From: Trichinella spiralis
Lineage: Eukaryota; Nematoda; Enoplea; Trichinellida; Trichinellidae
Direction of reading: 5' to 3'
Assembly: GCA_000181795.3 (NCBI GenBank)
Contig: CM012954.1
Location: forward strand, 13,769,333-13,833,332
Length of the DNA stretch: 64,000 nt
Every line of letters begins with the position of its first letter. The first letter of the stretch is position 1. The notes under the pieces were generated by a model. That model was not told the origin of the DNA. It ran no database searches and saw only the letters and a list, made by a program, of their open reading frames with translations. Positions 1 to 12,532 of this stretch are shown here, piece by piece. The translations under genes were made by a program, and so were the position numbers.

Positions 1-1126
<1,126 letters not shown>

Positions 1127-2592
1127 ATGTCAGCTGCTGACAACACAAAAGAGGTACAGCCCGCTATTCATTGGAACGATCTCCAAATGCATTATCATTA
1201 TTATTATTATTATTCTGTTGATAATTTTCAGCATGATGTACCGTCAGATAAGGACAACGTCGAAAATGGTAAACTGACGTCCAAGCATGATGATCCAACA
1301 ACACCTATGGAACAAGATGCAGCAGCGATTGATAATTGCGAAGAGCCACTGCTGCGCAGCAATCCGAAACGTTTCGTCCTCCTCCCTTTGGAATATCCGG
1401 ACATCTGGGCAATGTACAAAAAAGCCGAAGCATCCTTTTGGACAGTGGAAGAGGTTGGCGATGAGTTGGTTTATTTTACAATTGTGCAATGATTATATTG
1501 TTAATTTGCCAGGTTGATCTGCGTAAAGATGCCAACGACTGGGCAAAGTTGAACAAAGACGAAAAGCACTTTATCAGTCATGTGTTGGCATTTTTCGCCG
1601 CTTCGGATGGAATTGTTTTTGAAAATCTGGTAGACCAATTTTTCACTTGCCAAATAGCAGCAACAACAAAATGAGCAAAACCCGTTTTCACTATTTCCAG
1701 GTGGAGCGATTTTCGCAAGAAATTCAAGTAACCGAGGCACGTTTTTTCTATGGCTTCCAAATTGCCATAGAAAATGTCCATTCCGAAATGTACAGCCTCT
1801 TGATCGACACCTACATCCGTGATCCGGTGGAACGTGATTTTCTGTTCAACGCGATCGAGACCATTCCGTGCGTGAAGAAAAAAGCAGACTGGGCTTTGCG
1901 CTGGATCGGTGACCGTCAGTCGCCATTTTGCGAACGTTTGGTCGCGTTCGCAGCTGTTGAAGGCATTTTCTTTTCCGGCAGCTTCGCGTCAATTTTCTGG
2001 TTGAAAAAGCGCGGCCTGATGCCCGGTTTGACGTTCAGCAACGAGCTGATCTCTCGTGACGAGGTCTGTAATAGGAGGAAAGGGGGGGGGGTGTAAATTT
2101 TCAAAATTTACAGTACTTTGTGAAAGGCAGGTTTTATTTTTTTTCTATTTTGTACTGTAGGGATTGCACTGCGATTTCGCTTGTTTGCTTTATTCGCATT
2201 TGAAAAAGAAACCAACCGAAGATCGAGTGCGTCAAATTATCACCGAAGCGGTCAGCATTGAACAAGAATTTCTGACCGACGCGTTGCCGGTACGTTTGAT
2301 TGGCATGAACTGTGTTCTGATGTCTCAGTACATTGAATACGTTGCCGATCGTCTTCTGGTTGAGCTCGGCTGTTCCAAAGTATACATGTTGTTTGCAGGC
2401 AGTTTTTCATCTCCTATGAAAGCAGTTGTTCATTTTCAGGTGTACAACAGTGAAAATCCGTTCGACTTTATGGAAATGATTTCGCTGGAAGGTAAAACGA
2501 ACTTTTTCGAAAAACGCGTCGGCGAATACCAGAAAGCGGGAGTGATGGCCGATCGTAGTCAACAAGTATTCACGTTGGATGCGGAATTTTGA
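1127..2592 (+). CDS. RRM2: Ribonucleoside-diphosphate reductase small subunit (R2)
   Basis: R2 carries the di-iron/tyrosyl radical cofactor that, with R1, reduces ribonucleoside diphosphates to deoxy forms in the cytosol. Likely exons are 1127-1153, 1232-1453, 1513-1629, 1701-2063, 2161-2379 and 2440-2592, giving 366 residues. Visible family blocks are [29 protein letters not shown] (iron ligand Asp), [11 protein letters not shown] (Glu, His and the radical Tyr), [13 protein letters not shown] and [15 protein letters not shown] (Glu and His ligands). The C-terminus FTLDAEF matches the conserved heptapeptide that docks R2 onto R1, so the gene looks intact. The first intron (1154-1231) is 78 nt, in frame and stop-free. 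If retained it would insert a tyrosine/histidine-rich stretch; splicing it out is more likely. The N-terminus before residue 50 is poorly conserved, as usual for R2. Confidence 0.96.
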
Positions 2593-4026
2593 AGCGTCCA
2601 GACCAATCGGGAAAAAGAGTCGTGATAAATTTGGGCAAACGATCAGAATGGTGTTGTTGATTCGTTGGGTTTCATTTTCAATCTTCTCATAATTTCGTTG
2701 GGTGTTTTCTAAAAGAAAAAAAAATATATATCAAATCAGACTGGAAATTGGTGAAAATAAATGTAATTTTACAATTTGACGTTTCGCGTTTCTTCTTTTC
2801 GGTCACTGAAATATTGAACACATCATCATATGTACAAATAAGCGGCAGCAGTAGTACTTTTTGGTTGGTTCAGTCTTCAGTATCAGCAGTTTATTTGATG
2901 ATCAGAAAAATGAATGAATGAATGAATGATGAAACGAAATAAGAAAACGAAGCGGTATGATGAATAGCAAATTTAATAATAGCATAGTCGAACAGGTCGA
3001 ATGATCAAATTTTCTCATTTAAATGAATAATAAGAATAAGAATAATAATAATGACAATGTATACAAAAATTGAATTCAATTTCAATGACAAGCGAACAAG
3101 AAAAAGAATGAAAGTGAGAGAGAGAGAGAGAGTGAATGAACAAATAACTCGCGGCCAACGTAAAGAAAATAAAAGAAAAAACACGTACCACAGCTGCAAC
3201 TACTAATTAATTAATTAATTAATTATTCACTTTTTATTTTTCAGCAGTTTGTACGCTTTGTTTTTAAATATAGCTTTGGCACAGGATTTTATTTCGTCGT
3301 CGTCAGCGAACCGCTTTTTTTTTCTTCAACCAAAAAAAGAACCGAGGAATGAACGAACGCGTGCGTCAGATGGCAAAAGGGTGGAGGATGGAAAGCAAAG
3401 GAAAAAAAATGCATAATTAATGAATTAATTGAATAACCGCTTTTGAAGAAAAATGTTAATCACAGCCGACAGACAAATAAATGACAACGATGATGAAGAT
3501 GTAAAAAAACAAATAAATAACGGTCAATGATGATGAATTACAAATGAAAGAATTATAATGTTAAAAATTGAAAGAAAACAAACAGTAAAGCTTAACCAGA
3601 AGAAGAAGAAGAAGAAGAAGAATATCAAACATATTCTCTCATGTATAATAATAATAGTAATAATAATAATATATCATCTTCTGTGTTATTTTGTAGAATT
3701 TTCTCAGAACAGCAAAAGCACTGCTGTTACGACAGTTGCAGTTGCAGGACGGAATTGAATAAAGTGAAAAAGAGAAAAATGAAAAATAAATAAGCTACAA
3801 CCGGCTTGTGGAAAACAATAACAACAACAACAAAACAACAATAACGACACAAGCAGCGAAATCACCGTTGCTTTAGCTATTGGTTTGTTTGTTTGTTTGT
3901 TTATTTGTTGTTTACTTGGGTTTTTTAGTGGGTGTGTGTGTGTGTGTTTGCTTGCTTGTTTGCTGTTGATTGCTTTTTTCACCGACGACCTATCACCAAC
4001 GTCAACAACAAAAAATTTTCCCAAGT
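2593..4026. other. Convergent intergenic region between RNR2 and FNDC3
   Basis: This is about 1.4 kb between two converging genes. It holds poly-A tracts, (AG)n near 3117-3132, (TTAA)n near 3204-3224, (GAA)n near 3599-3621, (GTTT)n near 3885-3905 and (GT)n near 3932-3948. A reverse-strand AATAAA at 3905-3900 is a plausible FNDC3 polyadenylation signal. No gene was recognised. Confidence 0.5.
2756..2761 (+). terminator. Polyadenylation signal of the R2 gene
   Basis: An AATAAA hexamer lies about 165 bp downstream of the R2 stop codon on the same strand, with AT-rich flanks. Its position fits a 3' UTR cleavage signal, but no transcript end was seen. Confidence 0.5.
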
Positions 4027-6918
4027 TCAGATCTTGATGAATCGTTCAATGCCACAGGCTAAAGCGATCGTCAGAGCAGTGAAGGCGAACAGAATTACAA
4101 ATGCACACTGCGCATCGGTAAGTTTCGCCGAAAATATTCCAAACATTGTTCGCGCTTTCGCGCTTTCTTCCACTACAGTCTCCGTAGTCTGGACAACGCT
4201 AAATCGAAACAAACAAACAAACAAACAAATAAATAAATAAACAAATAACATTTATCATCTGTACCGCTTTTTCACAGGAACCGCAAGAGTTGTGAAAGTG
4301 ACCGACGCCGCCGGTCCAGGCACTTCGAGCCCGTCAACGTTGCAAATGCGAATTGGAATTATTTTCACTTGATACTGCGTTCCGGGAATTAGATTGCTAA
4401 ACTTATGACTGTTGATCGGAAACGGATAAACCTGAAATGCAAAATTCCAATGCACAAAAATGAGCCATTTTATTTTCTATTTGCATGATAAAAACAAACA
4501 AACAAACAAACAGAATTACCACTTTCACTTCCGGTACAGCTGGCAAACGAGCAACGGGATTCAAGGATACCTGGTAAGCTAGCTTGTCACCGTCGGCAAA
4601 ATTCGGTTTACAAGCAGGCCAATCGACAGTCGCACCTGTTTCACCAACATCCGTCACACGAACCTGATCTACAAACAAACAAACAAACAAACAAACAAGT
4701 TGCAACTCAGGCTTCCAGCTATTCCAACTGAGTGGTAGTTTTACTTTTGAAAGGGGGCGGTGCCATGCGTAGAGTTTTAAAGTGAAACGGCTCGGACCAG
4801 GGACCAGCACCGCCAACGCGACTGACACTCCTTGCGCGGAACTTGTAAACTGTACATTCGGTCAAGCGTGTGACTTTGCAGTTGGCCGACGAGCCTTCGT
4901 ATACCGGTGAAAAGGTTCCATTTTTGTTCTCAATTTCCAAATTGTAAACTACCGTATCGTTAACCAAGTTGACCAAATCAGAAGAGCCAGATCGACGGTC
5001 GGTCCAGCGAAGCTTCAGCTGGTTGTACGTGGCGCTGGCCAGTTCCACATACGGAGGAAGCGGAGGCGGTGACAACGTGACCACACGTACAGCCGGCGAG
5101 TAGGAGCTAGCTCCGCATTCGTTGAAAGCTTGCACTCGAACCCTGCATGTATACATACAACAGAAGGGGAAAAGAAAAAGTTAATTACAAAATGATCTCA
5201 GATAATTTTCCACATTTTATATGGTAATTAATTTGGAAGAAATTTTCAGATCCAACATGTCAAACAGTTGTGCAATCAATGTTTCCCCCCCCCCCCAGGG
5301 GATTGCCAAGAAAGAGAACAAATTAAATAACACCAAACCAAAACAACCCTTCAAGCATCTGTTCAAAAATTAGGAAAATTAAAATTCCAAAATACTGCTC
5401 TCCTTGAACATGTGTACACTTTGAATAAAAAAAAAATATTACCTGTATGCTGTTTCCGGCAACAGCGATCCCACAGTGTGGTAGAACGAATCGGCAGGCA
5501 ATGGGACAGGAATCGTCAAGCCAGACGGGGCTGGAGCAATTTCCAAATTGAAACCGAGCACCGGTCGTCCGTGGCAATTTGGCATTTCCCACGTTACGGC
5601 GATCTGATGAAATTGAAAACAGAAATTAAACTAACTTAGCCAGCCGACCGACAACTTCTCACCTCAGAAACCGACAAAGCTTCGGCGGTGACGTTAAACG
5701 GATAATCCGGAGGACCTGGCTTGGTTCGAATCAATACTTGGCCAGACGGTGCCGACGCACCGATCCCATTCACAGCCTGAATAGACAGACGACGTGTAAG
5801 AAATTTTGAATAATCAATACAAATAGAATGCAATTAGTACTTGGACGCAGAACGAATATTCAGTGTCGGCTTCCAACGAACGAAGCTCGTAGTTGAGTAC
5901 GTTGCCGCAGGAGATGGACTGAAATGGGATAAATTCGGAAGATGTTGTTTCATCGCTGCACGTTCTCGCACGACGATCGTCTTCGTCGTGTGAACCGCTG
6001 CTCAACCAACTGCGGGTAGATTCCGAAGAACGACGACGCCTCGAATTCGTCTGCTGCTTTGACGACGACGACGATGAAGCTGAAGCTGCTGCAACCGGCA
6101 TTTCTCTGCAATATTACTTATTTAAAACATTTGGCAATCAATAATATTCAGAACACACAACAACAACAACAACTTCCTGAGAACAAACAACATGCACAAA
6201 TAAATAAATAAATAAATAAATAAATAAATATACGATAATTACAGTGCTAATAATGAATAATTAATCCACTGATTGCACAACAGAAATTGCACATACCCCG
6301 ACGACGATTGACGAGCACAGTGAAGTCGATATTGAATTACTGGCGATCCGTTGTTGGAATTCGGAGCCTGCCAAGTTAGACTGACCGAATCCGACGTGCA
6401 ACGTTCCAGACGAAGCTGTTGAGGTGGTTCGGGAGCAGCGAGCGCCGTCTGGCATATCAAAGCGTCCGACCAGGGTCCGTGGCCGGCACTGTTGCAAGCA
6501 CGAACGCGCAGCTGGTAACGACGACCGGGATACAGCGCCTGCACCGTGTACTCGGTCTTCGGGCCCACGTAGACCAACTTCGGCTGAAATTCCACAACCC
6601 GCTGCTGCTGTCGATGTTGTTCTTCATTGTCATCATTCGGCTCGTTCAAATCCAACTCGAGCTCGTAGTCGACGGCAACGCAGCCGCCGCCACTGCTGTT
6701 GTTGTTGCTGCTGCCGTCGGGTCCGGCGTTCGTGTTGGCAACAGTCTCGTTGGTCTTATCGGTCACATTGCACGCTGCTGGCCATTTCAAGTGGATACTG
6801 GTCGCTTTCGGTTTGCCGACCACAAACGGTGGTCGCATCTGACCCGGAGCAACTGGCAAAGTATTGAACAGCAATTCATCGGAAAACTACACACAACCAC
6901 AAGAAAAGAAAGAAATGA

Positions 6919-6981
<63 letters not shown>

Positions 6982-9900
6982 AAATAAAATTAACTGTTCA
7001 GTTCAACACGAACGACAACAACAACTTACCAAACTACTGTCTCCAGTTTCTGAGATGTACTTCACACGACAACTGTACGTTAAACCCGGATGCAAGTTGG
7101 TCAACAAACACTGGCGCTCAGGACCCGTATAAGCAACGTACCATTGTTGTTGTTGCTGTTGTTGTTGTATTTGCTGTTGGTGCTGCTGGTGCTTTTGCGC
7201 CCTGTCCGTATCCAAGTGACCACATCGGCGCCACTCGACCGTGTACTCCACCGCACCCAGTTCCCCCTCCGGCAGTTGCCACGTGACACGTGCTTCACTG
7301 GTACTGGGCGTGCCGAGCAACGTCGGCGCCTGCAAGCGCAAAGGACGCACCGGCAACGTACTGTAGACCACCTCGTTCGAAAAAGGACTCTGGCCGTCTT
7401 CGTTCAACACGCAAATACGCAGCCGATATTCGGTGCTGCGTTTCAAGTTTGTCAGCGTATATCGACTGTCCGACGTTGTCCAGACGCGCTGAAATCCCGC
7501 ATCCTAAACGCACAGCATTGGTGGAAAGGAAATTTTGAAATTGCGCGCACAAATTGCCCACCGCTTCTGCATCAGTGACGTAGAGTTCAATTTGATCGGT
7601 ATCTTTTTTCGCCCAAGTCAACTTCAGGCTGCTTTTGGTCGCTTCAAGCAACGCAGGCGGGTCAGGTTTTGCCGGCGGTATGCCGCAGGTGGTTGTTGTG
7701 CACAGATCGCTGTAATCGCTGAAATGAAATTTATGTATACACATGAGAACAACAATATATTGAAGATGAAGAAGAAAAATTCGTCGCCTTTTTTTCTTCC
7801 TTTTACTACATACCTAATGCCGTGGTAATTAGCGGCCGCCAAACGAAACGAATACCCAGAAGAAGAGTTCAGCCTGCCAATGCGAGCTTGCTTTGCCAGT
7901 CCAGTGTACACTTCGTGAAACTGACCGTCACCGTCGTCCATTTCCAAATGATAGCTGGTAATTTTCGAGCCGTTGTCCATTGGAGAAGTCCATCGCAGCG
8001 TGATGGCGGTTCGAGCTCGGTGGAATACCCGCGGCGGTAGTGGCTTTTCAGGATGGGTCGGTTTCGTTCGGAAATTGACCGGCTCTGTCAACTCGCCGTG
8101 CAATCCTCGCTCTTCCAGAATCGCTTTCAATCTTAAATGGAATTTCCATTAATCCACACCGACAATACATGATTAATAAAAATTTCACACCTGAGAAAAT
8201 ATTCCGTGCCTGGTTTCAGGCCAAAAAGCCACTGTTCCGTCTGACCGCCGCAACAACGACCGGTCCACGAGCATTTTCCGTCATGTCGCTTTTCCCAAAG
8301 CAACACTTCAAAAGTGAACTCGGATGCGTCGATTTGAGGAAACGGACCGCCGCTGGCCCCAGCTTCGGAACAATCCGGACACTGCCAACGAACCAACGCT
8401 TCACGTACGCCAACTTCGCATACTTCGGGTGGTTGAATTTTCGACAACATTTCCACAATTTTCGTCATCTCCTCATCTTCGATGCACACAGTGGGATCTT
8501 CGATCGGTTCCAGATAATAATATTCCGGCTCGTCGTGTCGGTACCCTATTTTAGTTGAAAAGAAACAACCATGCAACATACAGTATACAAATATATACAC
8601 AGTGGGTGTAGGAAGAGAAAAAAAAGTGCAAAATGGAATTGCAAATAAATTTCTCACCTGGATAAAAGTCGTGATAATGGGCTGAATGAAAAGGCTGATT
8701 ATTATTATTATTATTATAGCGTCGTCGGTCCATGCGATGATGCATTCGATTTTTCGAACCTCGTTCTGCTGAACCGTGGCGATACAATTCTAAATAAATA
8801 ATTTATTCAACGTAAAAATTTACAATTAAAATAATTCAAAAAGAAAAAAAAACAAATTACTATCTCCGGGCATAGTGGACGGCGAACAGGCAGGATAAAT
8901 ATCACCGTGTAGTGGATAAAACGCCGCTGAGCTGGCCGCAGAATTACCATCCATTCTCACCGGTCCAGCGGGTAAGCGAACTGTCGATCCAGTTCCATTG
9001 GCACCGAAGGGGATGTACTGCATGCCACCGCCGGCAGCGGGACCAGAAACTACATGGCGAGAAGATGCAGCGCCCAAGCAAGGATACGGATGTCCAGCCG
9101 GCATCGGCGGATGTGGATTTTGCGGCGAAAGGATCACGTGACGTAAGGCACCATTTTCGTCAACAATTTGTTGAACCAAATGACCCGGTGGAACATTCAT
9201 CGGAAGCGGCAACGGTGGATTCTGATCACTAACCATACGTACAGTTGCGGGCCCTAAAAATAGTCCAACAAAAAGTAAAACGCGTCCCTAGTGTCGTGGT
9301 TGAATCAGCCAGTCATTTTTCACAGTTTGAGCCAAAAAAGTCCAAAAATGCATATTTCTTTCCATCTCAAACAAAATTAAACTAGCACGTAAAACCCAAC
9401 ATTCAGTATAAACATAAATCTGGAGCATTAACAGAAAAAAAGATGAATAATAAAAATACAGCAAACTGAAATACTGTATAAAAGTCATAAATCATCGAAA
9501 GAAAAAGTAGGACAATTTTTGCATTGAATAACAACAGAGCTCAAACTTACATATGTATTTATGAATATGTACTGAGAATAAAACAAAAAAATTTTCAAAC
9601 CAATTAATGTACAAAAAACCAGAAGCTAAATTATTTTCATAAAAACAAATAAATAAATATTGTACAGTATTGAGAAATAATCATATTTGAAATGAACCCG
9701 TGAATGAAAAAATTTGAACAAAAGGAAATAATATCTCGTAAAAAAGAAAAAAAATAAGCTGAAACCAACCATCATCATCATTCATCACATCATCCAGTTT
9801 GGTCATTATTTGCCCGACAATGAATAATTGTGAATGAATGAAAGAAAGAATGAATGAATATGTCAACTGCTGCTTTGACAAACAGTGCATCTCAGTGGTT

Positions 9901-12207
9901 ATAGGAAAAAATTATTAATCATCCCTTTCTTAGTGAAGCTGAAATAAATTTCTTTGAACGTGACATCGAAAAGTATGTGAATGAAATGAACGACGAACGT
10001 GTTGTCTGTTTGTTCATTGCGCATTAGAAGAAGAAGAAGAAGAAGAAACAAATTCTAAAATTAATTTCTCTTCCTAATACAAAACTCACAAATGTTCACC
10101 ATTACTGGATGTGCAAAAAAAGTTGTCCAAACACTTACAAATCCAAATATATATACAACATGCACAATAAAAATACGATGATCTGCCTCGGAAAAGTTTA
10201 ACTCAATTGCAAAAAAAATTCGCATGTTACATCTTCTTCGCTCGAGCATTTGCAAAACATTCGTGAATGCAGTTTCAAAATTGCAATACCCCTATCCCTC
10301 CTGTCGAATGACAAAAAAAAATAATTTACGTAATCAATGCTCATCGCCAACGATCAATCATCTCGATTCCATCTAGTGAAGAGAGAAAGAGAGAGTGAGA
10401 TACTGCGTTTGAATAGCAAATAAAAAAGAAATAAAAAAAACGAATGAAAAATATCAGCAGTGCACACAGCAAAAACTTTTCTCAGAGATTGGTCAGCTGC
10501 AGAGGGCAGTTGAAAAAATAAATTTTCCCCTTAATTTATTAAAAGACGCTTTGTTGCAAAATGTTGAAGTTTCAAGGATAGAAAAACAATATTTTATGGA
10601 TTTTTTTCCAAAAAAAAAACTTATCCTCTTCTGCTGCACAGAGATGCTTGCAGAAATATTGAAATTTACACTACTCACTCACCAGGTATGTGTTGAACTT
10701 CATTACCAAGACGAAGGGACAACGTCTGGCCGGGATTGACGTGCACGTAGATGGGATTCGGACCAACCGGCGTGAAACTTTTGTTCAACAACGCAGTTGC
10801 ACTTGTCACGGCAGCAACACTTGATGCCGTGGTTCCACTATTGTTGCTGTTGCTCATGTCTTCATTGTTGCTTACTGTAGTTGCTGTAGTGGCGTCGTTG
10901 ACACTGCTTCTGCTGCTGATACTGGCACCGTCATTAACGTCGTGTGTTTTGCTTTTCACAGCAAGGCTAGCAGCTGTAGATGCCGCCGGTGTTGCAGCAG
11001 TCAAAGTGGAGGCCGGCTCCGCAATTTTTTCGTCAGCGCAAGCTGACAAGCCAACCGTCGTCGAATTTTGCAATGGTTCATCTCCATGCGTGCAATGGTT
11101 CTGCTTTTCCTCTTCCGACGAAATGACAACACTTCGGTTTTCTTCTTCCCTTTCGTCGGACGTGACTTGAGACTGCTGTTGCGGCAAAAGTTCGTGGTCA
11201 GTGAATTGTGCATCCACCGCTGTTGGATCATCCGTGAGACAATTCGTCAACTGTTCACTGGTGTCGTCAGTTTTGGAAGAATTCTGGGACGTGGACAAAC
11301 TACTAGCTGCGACACCACTGTCGACAGTGTCGACCGTATCGTTACACGGTTGATTAGCGCTGTCGTCGGTGGTTGCAATTGTTGAGCCCGAAACCGGTGA
11401 ACATGGAAATTCACTGCCAATAATACCGTTCTCGTCATCTTCGGTATTATCATTGCTGTCGCGCAAATCGGTCGGTACTAGATCGACATTACTGCCGTTG
11501 GCACCAGTATCGTTCAACAACACGTAAGAGTCGAAATCCGGCGAAGCCGGTATGCTCGAATCGATCATCACCGGTGAACCGCTTTGATTGGAACAAGAGA
11601 AATAACTTCCGGCAACCTGAGATGGATGATGATGCTGCTGCTCGACAATTGACAAGCCCATCGTGGGCGCCGGTGCCGCAGCAGTCAGCGGCGCGGCCGT
11701 GAGCAACAGTTCTTCGTCAGCCAACGCGGGAACAACGTGGTGGTGGTTCACTGCGTCCACCGCACCTGCGAACGGCAACGGCCCAGTCGCCGTCGCTACC
11801 ATGCCACCACCACCGTCACAGCCGTAAGCAACGTCGATGCACTTGGCGGTCTGCTGAGGGTAAAATTGCTGCTGTTGGTGCAGGTGATGATGATGATGGT
11901 GGTGGTGGTGGTGGTGGTGGTGTGGATGTTGGTGGGAAAGCGGTAGCTGGTGGTGATGATTCAGAAAAGACGATGCCCACGACGGTACCAAATTAAAGCA
12001 GTAAGAAGGATCCGGCGGCTTCATGCCGGGCATGAAGAGAAGCTGGGGCTGCGCAGGTTCGACGGTGGCAATCCACCGCGAACCGATCGCGTCACCGCCG
12101 TCCGTATCGGTAGAGGTGGCCAGAGAAGCCGGCTCGTCGCCCGGCGGCTCAGACAGGTCCTCTTCCCCATTCATCAAGGTACCACCGTTAAGCAAAGATG
12201 ACGACAT
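4027..12207 (-). CDS. FNDC3: Fibronectin type III domain-containing protein 3 (FNDC3) orthologue
   Basis: FNDC3 proteins are tail-anchored membrane proteins with nine fibronectin III domains; vertebrate members act in spermatid adhesion and in the secretory pathway. Fifteen coding exons join in consistent phases: 12207-10683, 9253-8861, 8789-8658, 8545-8191, 8131-7814, 7718-7562, 7503-7030, 6886-6297, 6105-5841, 5776-5663, 5603-5443, 5142-4745, 4668-4520, 4431-4265, 4198-4027 (1789 residues). Residues 1-508 are a low-complexity extension with a histidine run, ending in PIYVHVNPGQTLSLRLG. That motif and the following NVPPGHLVQQIVDENGALRH match the conserved FNDC3 N-terminal region. Nine FN3 repeats follow from about residue 760, each with the W and GTEY/L-R landmarks, and the last exon encodes a membrane segment (CAFVILFAFTALTIALACGI) near the C-terminus. 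Vertebrate FNDC3 is about 1200 residues, so this one is longer, mainly at its N-terminus. Exon 7 carries a glutamine run. The ATG at 12207 was chosen as the first in-frame start. Confidence 0.93.
6198..6230. repeat. (TAAA)n microsatellite in an FNDC3 intron
   Basis: Uninterrupted AAAT/TAAA units lie inside the intron between exons 8 and 9 of FNDC3 (6106-6296). Confidence 0.9.
6918..6980. repeat. (TTA)n microsatellite in an FNDC3 intron
   Basis: About 20 near-perfect TTA units fill nearly half of the 143-bp intron between exons 7 and 8 (6887-7029). The array is likely length-polymorphic. Confidence 0.9.
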
Positions 12208-12485
12208 GACCGTCTCGACTATTGCTACTACCAATTCGCAGCTCTGAAGTTGGTGTCGACGGCGGATCCTTGGCGGCACCAAACAGCATTACCAAGGAAA
12301 TGACAAGAATTCACCGAAACAAAACACTGTGCTGTTTGTTCAACGACTGATGGTGAATTTTCCCAATAATAGTAATAATAATAATATTAAATACTGACTG
12401 CCTTGTTCGCTGTTGCTACTGCGATTCCACTTTGTCTTCTTCTTCTTCTTCTTGCTATTATTGGCTTCTTATTCTTCTGCTGCTT

Positions 12486-12490
12486 GCTGC

Positions 12491-12531
<41 letters not shown>

Positions 12532-12532
12532 C
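12486..12532. repeat. (CTG)n/(CAG)n trinucleotide array
   Basis: About 15 CTG units with one TTG interruption lie some 280 bp upstream of the FNDC3 start codon. In the FNDC3 transcript direction this reads CAG and could fall in its 5' UTR or promoter. Confidence 0.85.

Noticed and set aside
6419-7132. 237-codon + strand frame with a leucine run
   Set aside because: Antisense to FNDC3 exons; the leucines are translation of an intronic (TTA)n array.
7090-7578. 162-codon + strand frame
   Set aside because: Antisense to FNDC3 exon 7; the minus strand encodes two fibronectin III domains.
10751-11170. 139-codon + strand frame, hydrophobic
   Set aside because: Antisense to the low-complexity FNDC3 first exon; leucine/valine runs mirror codon repeats.
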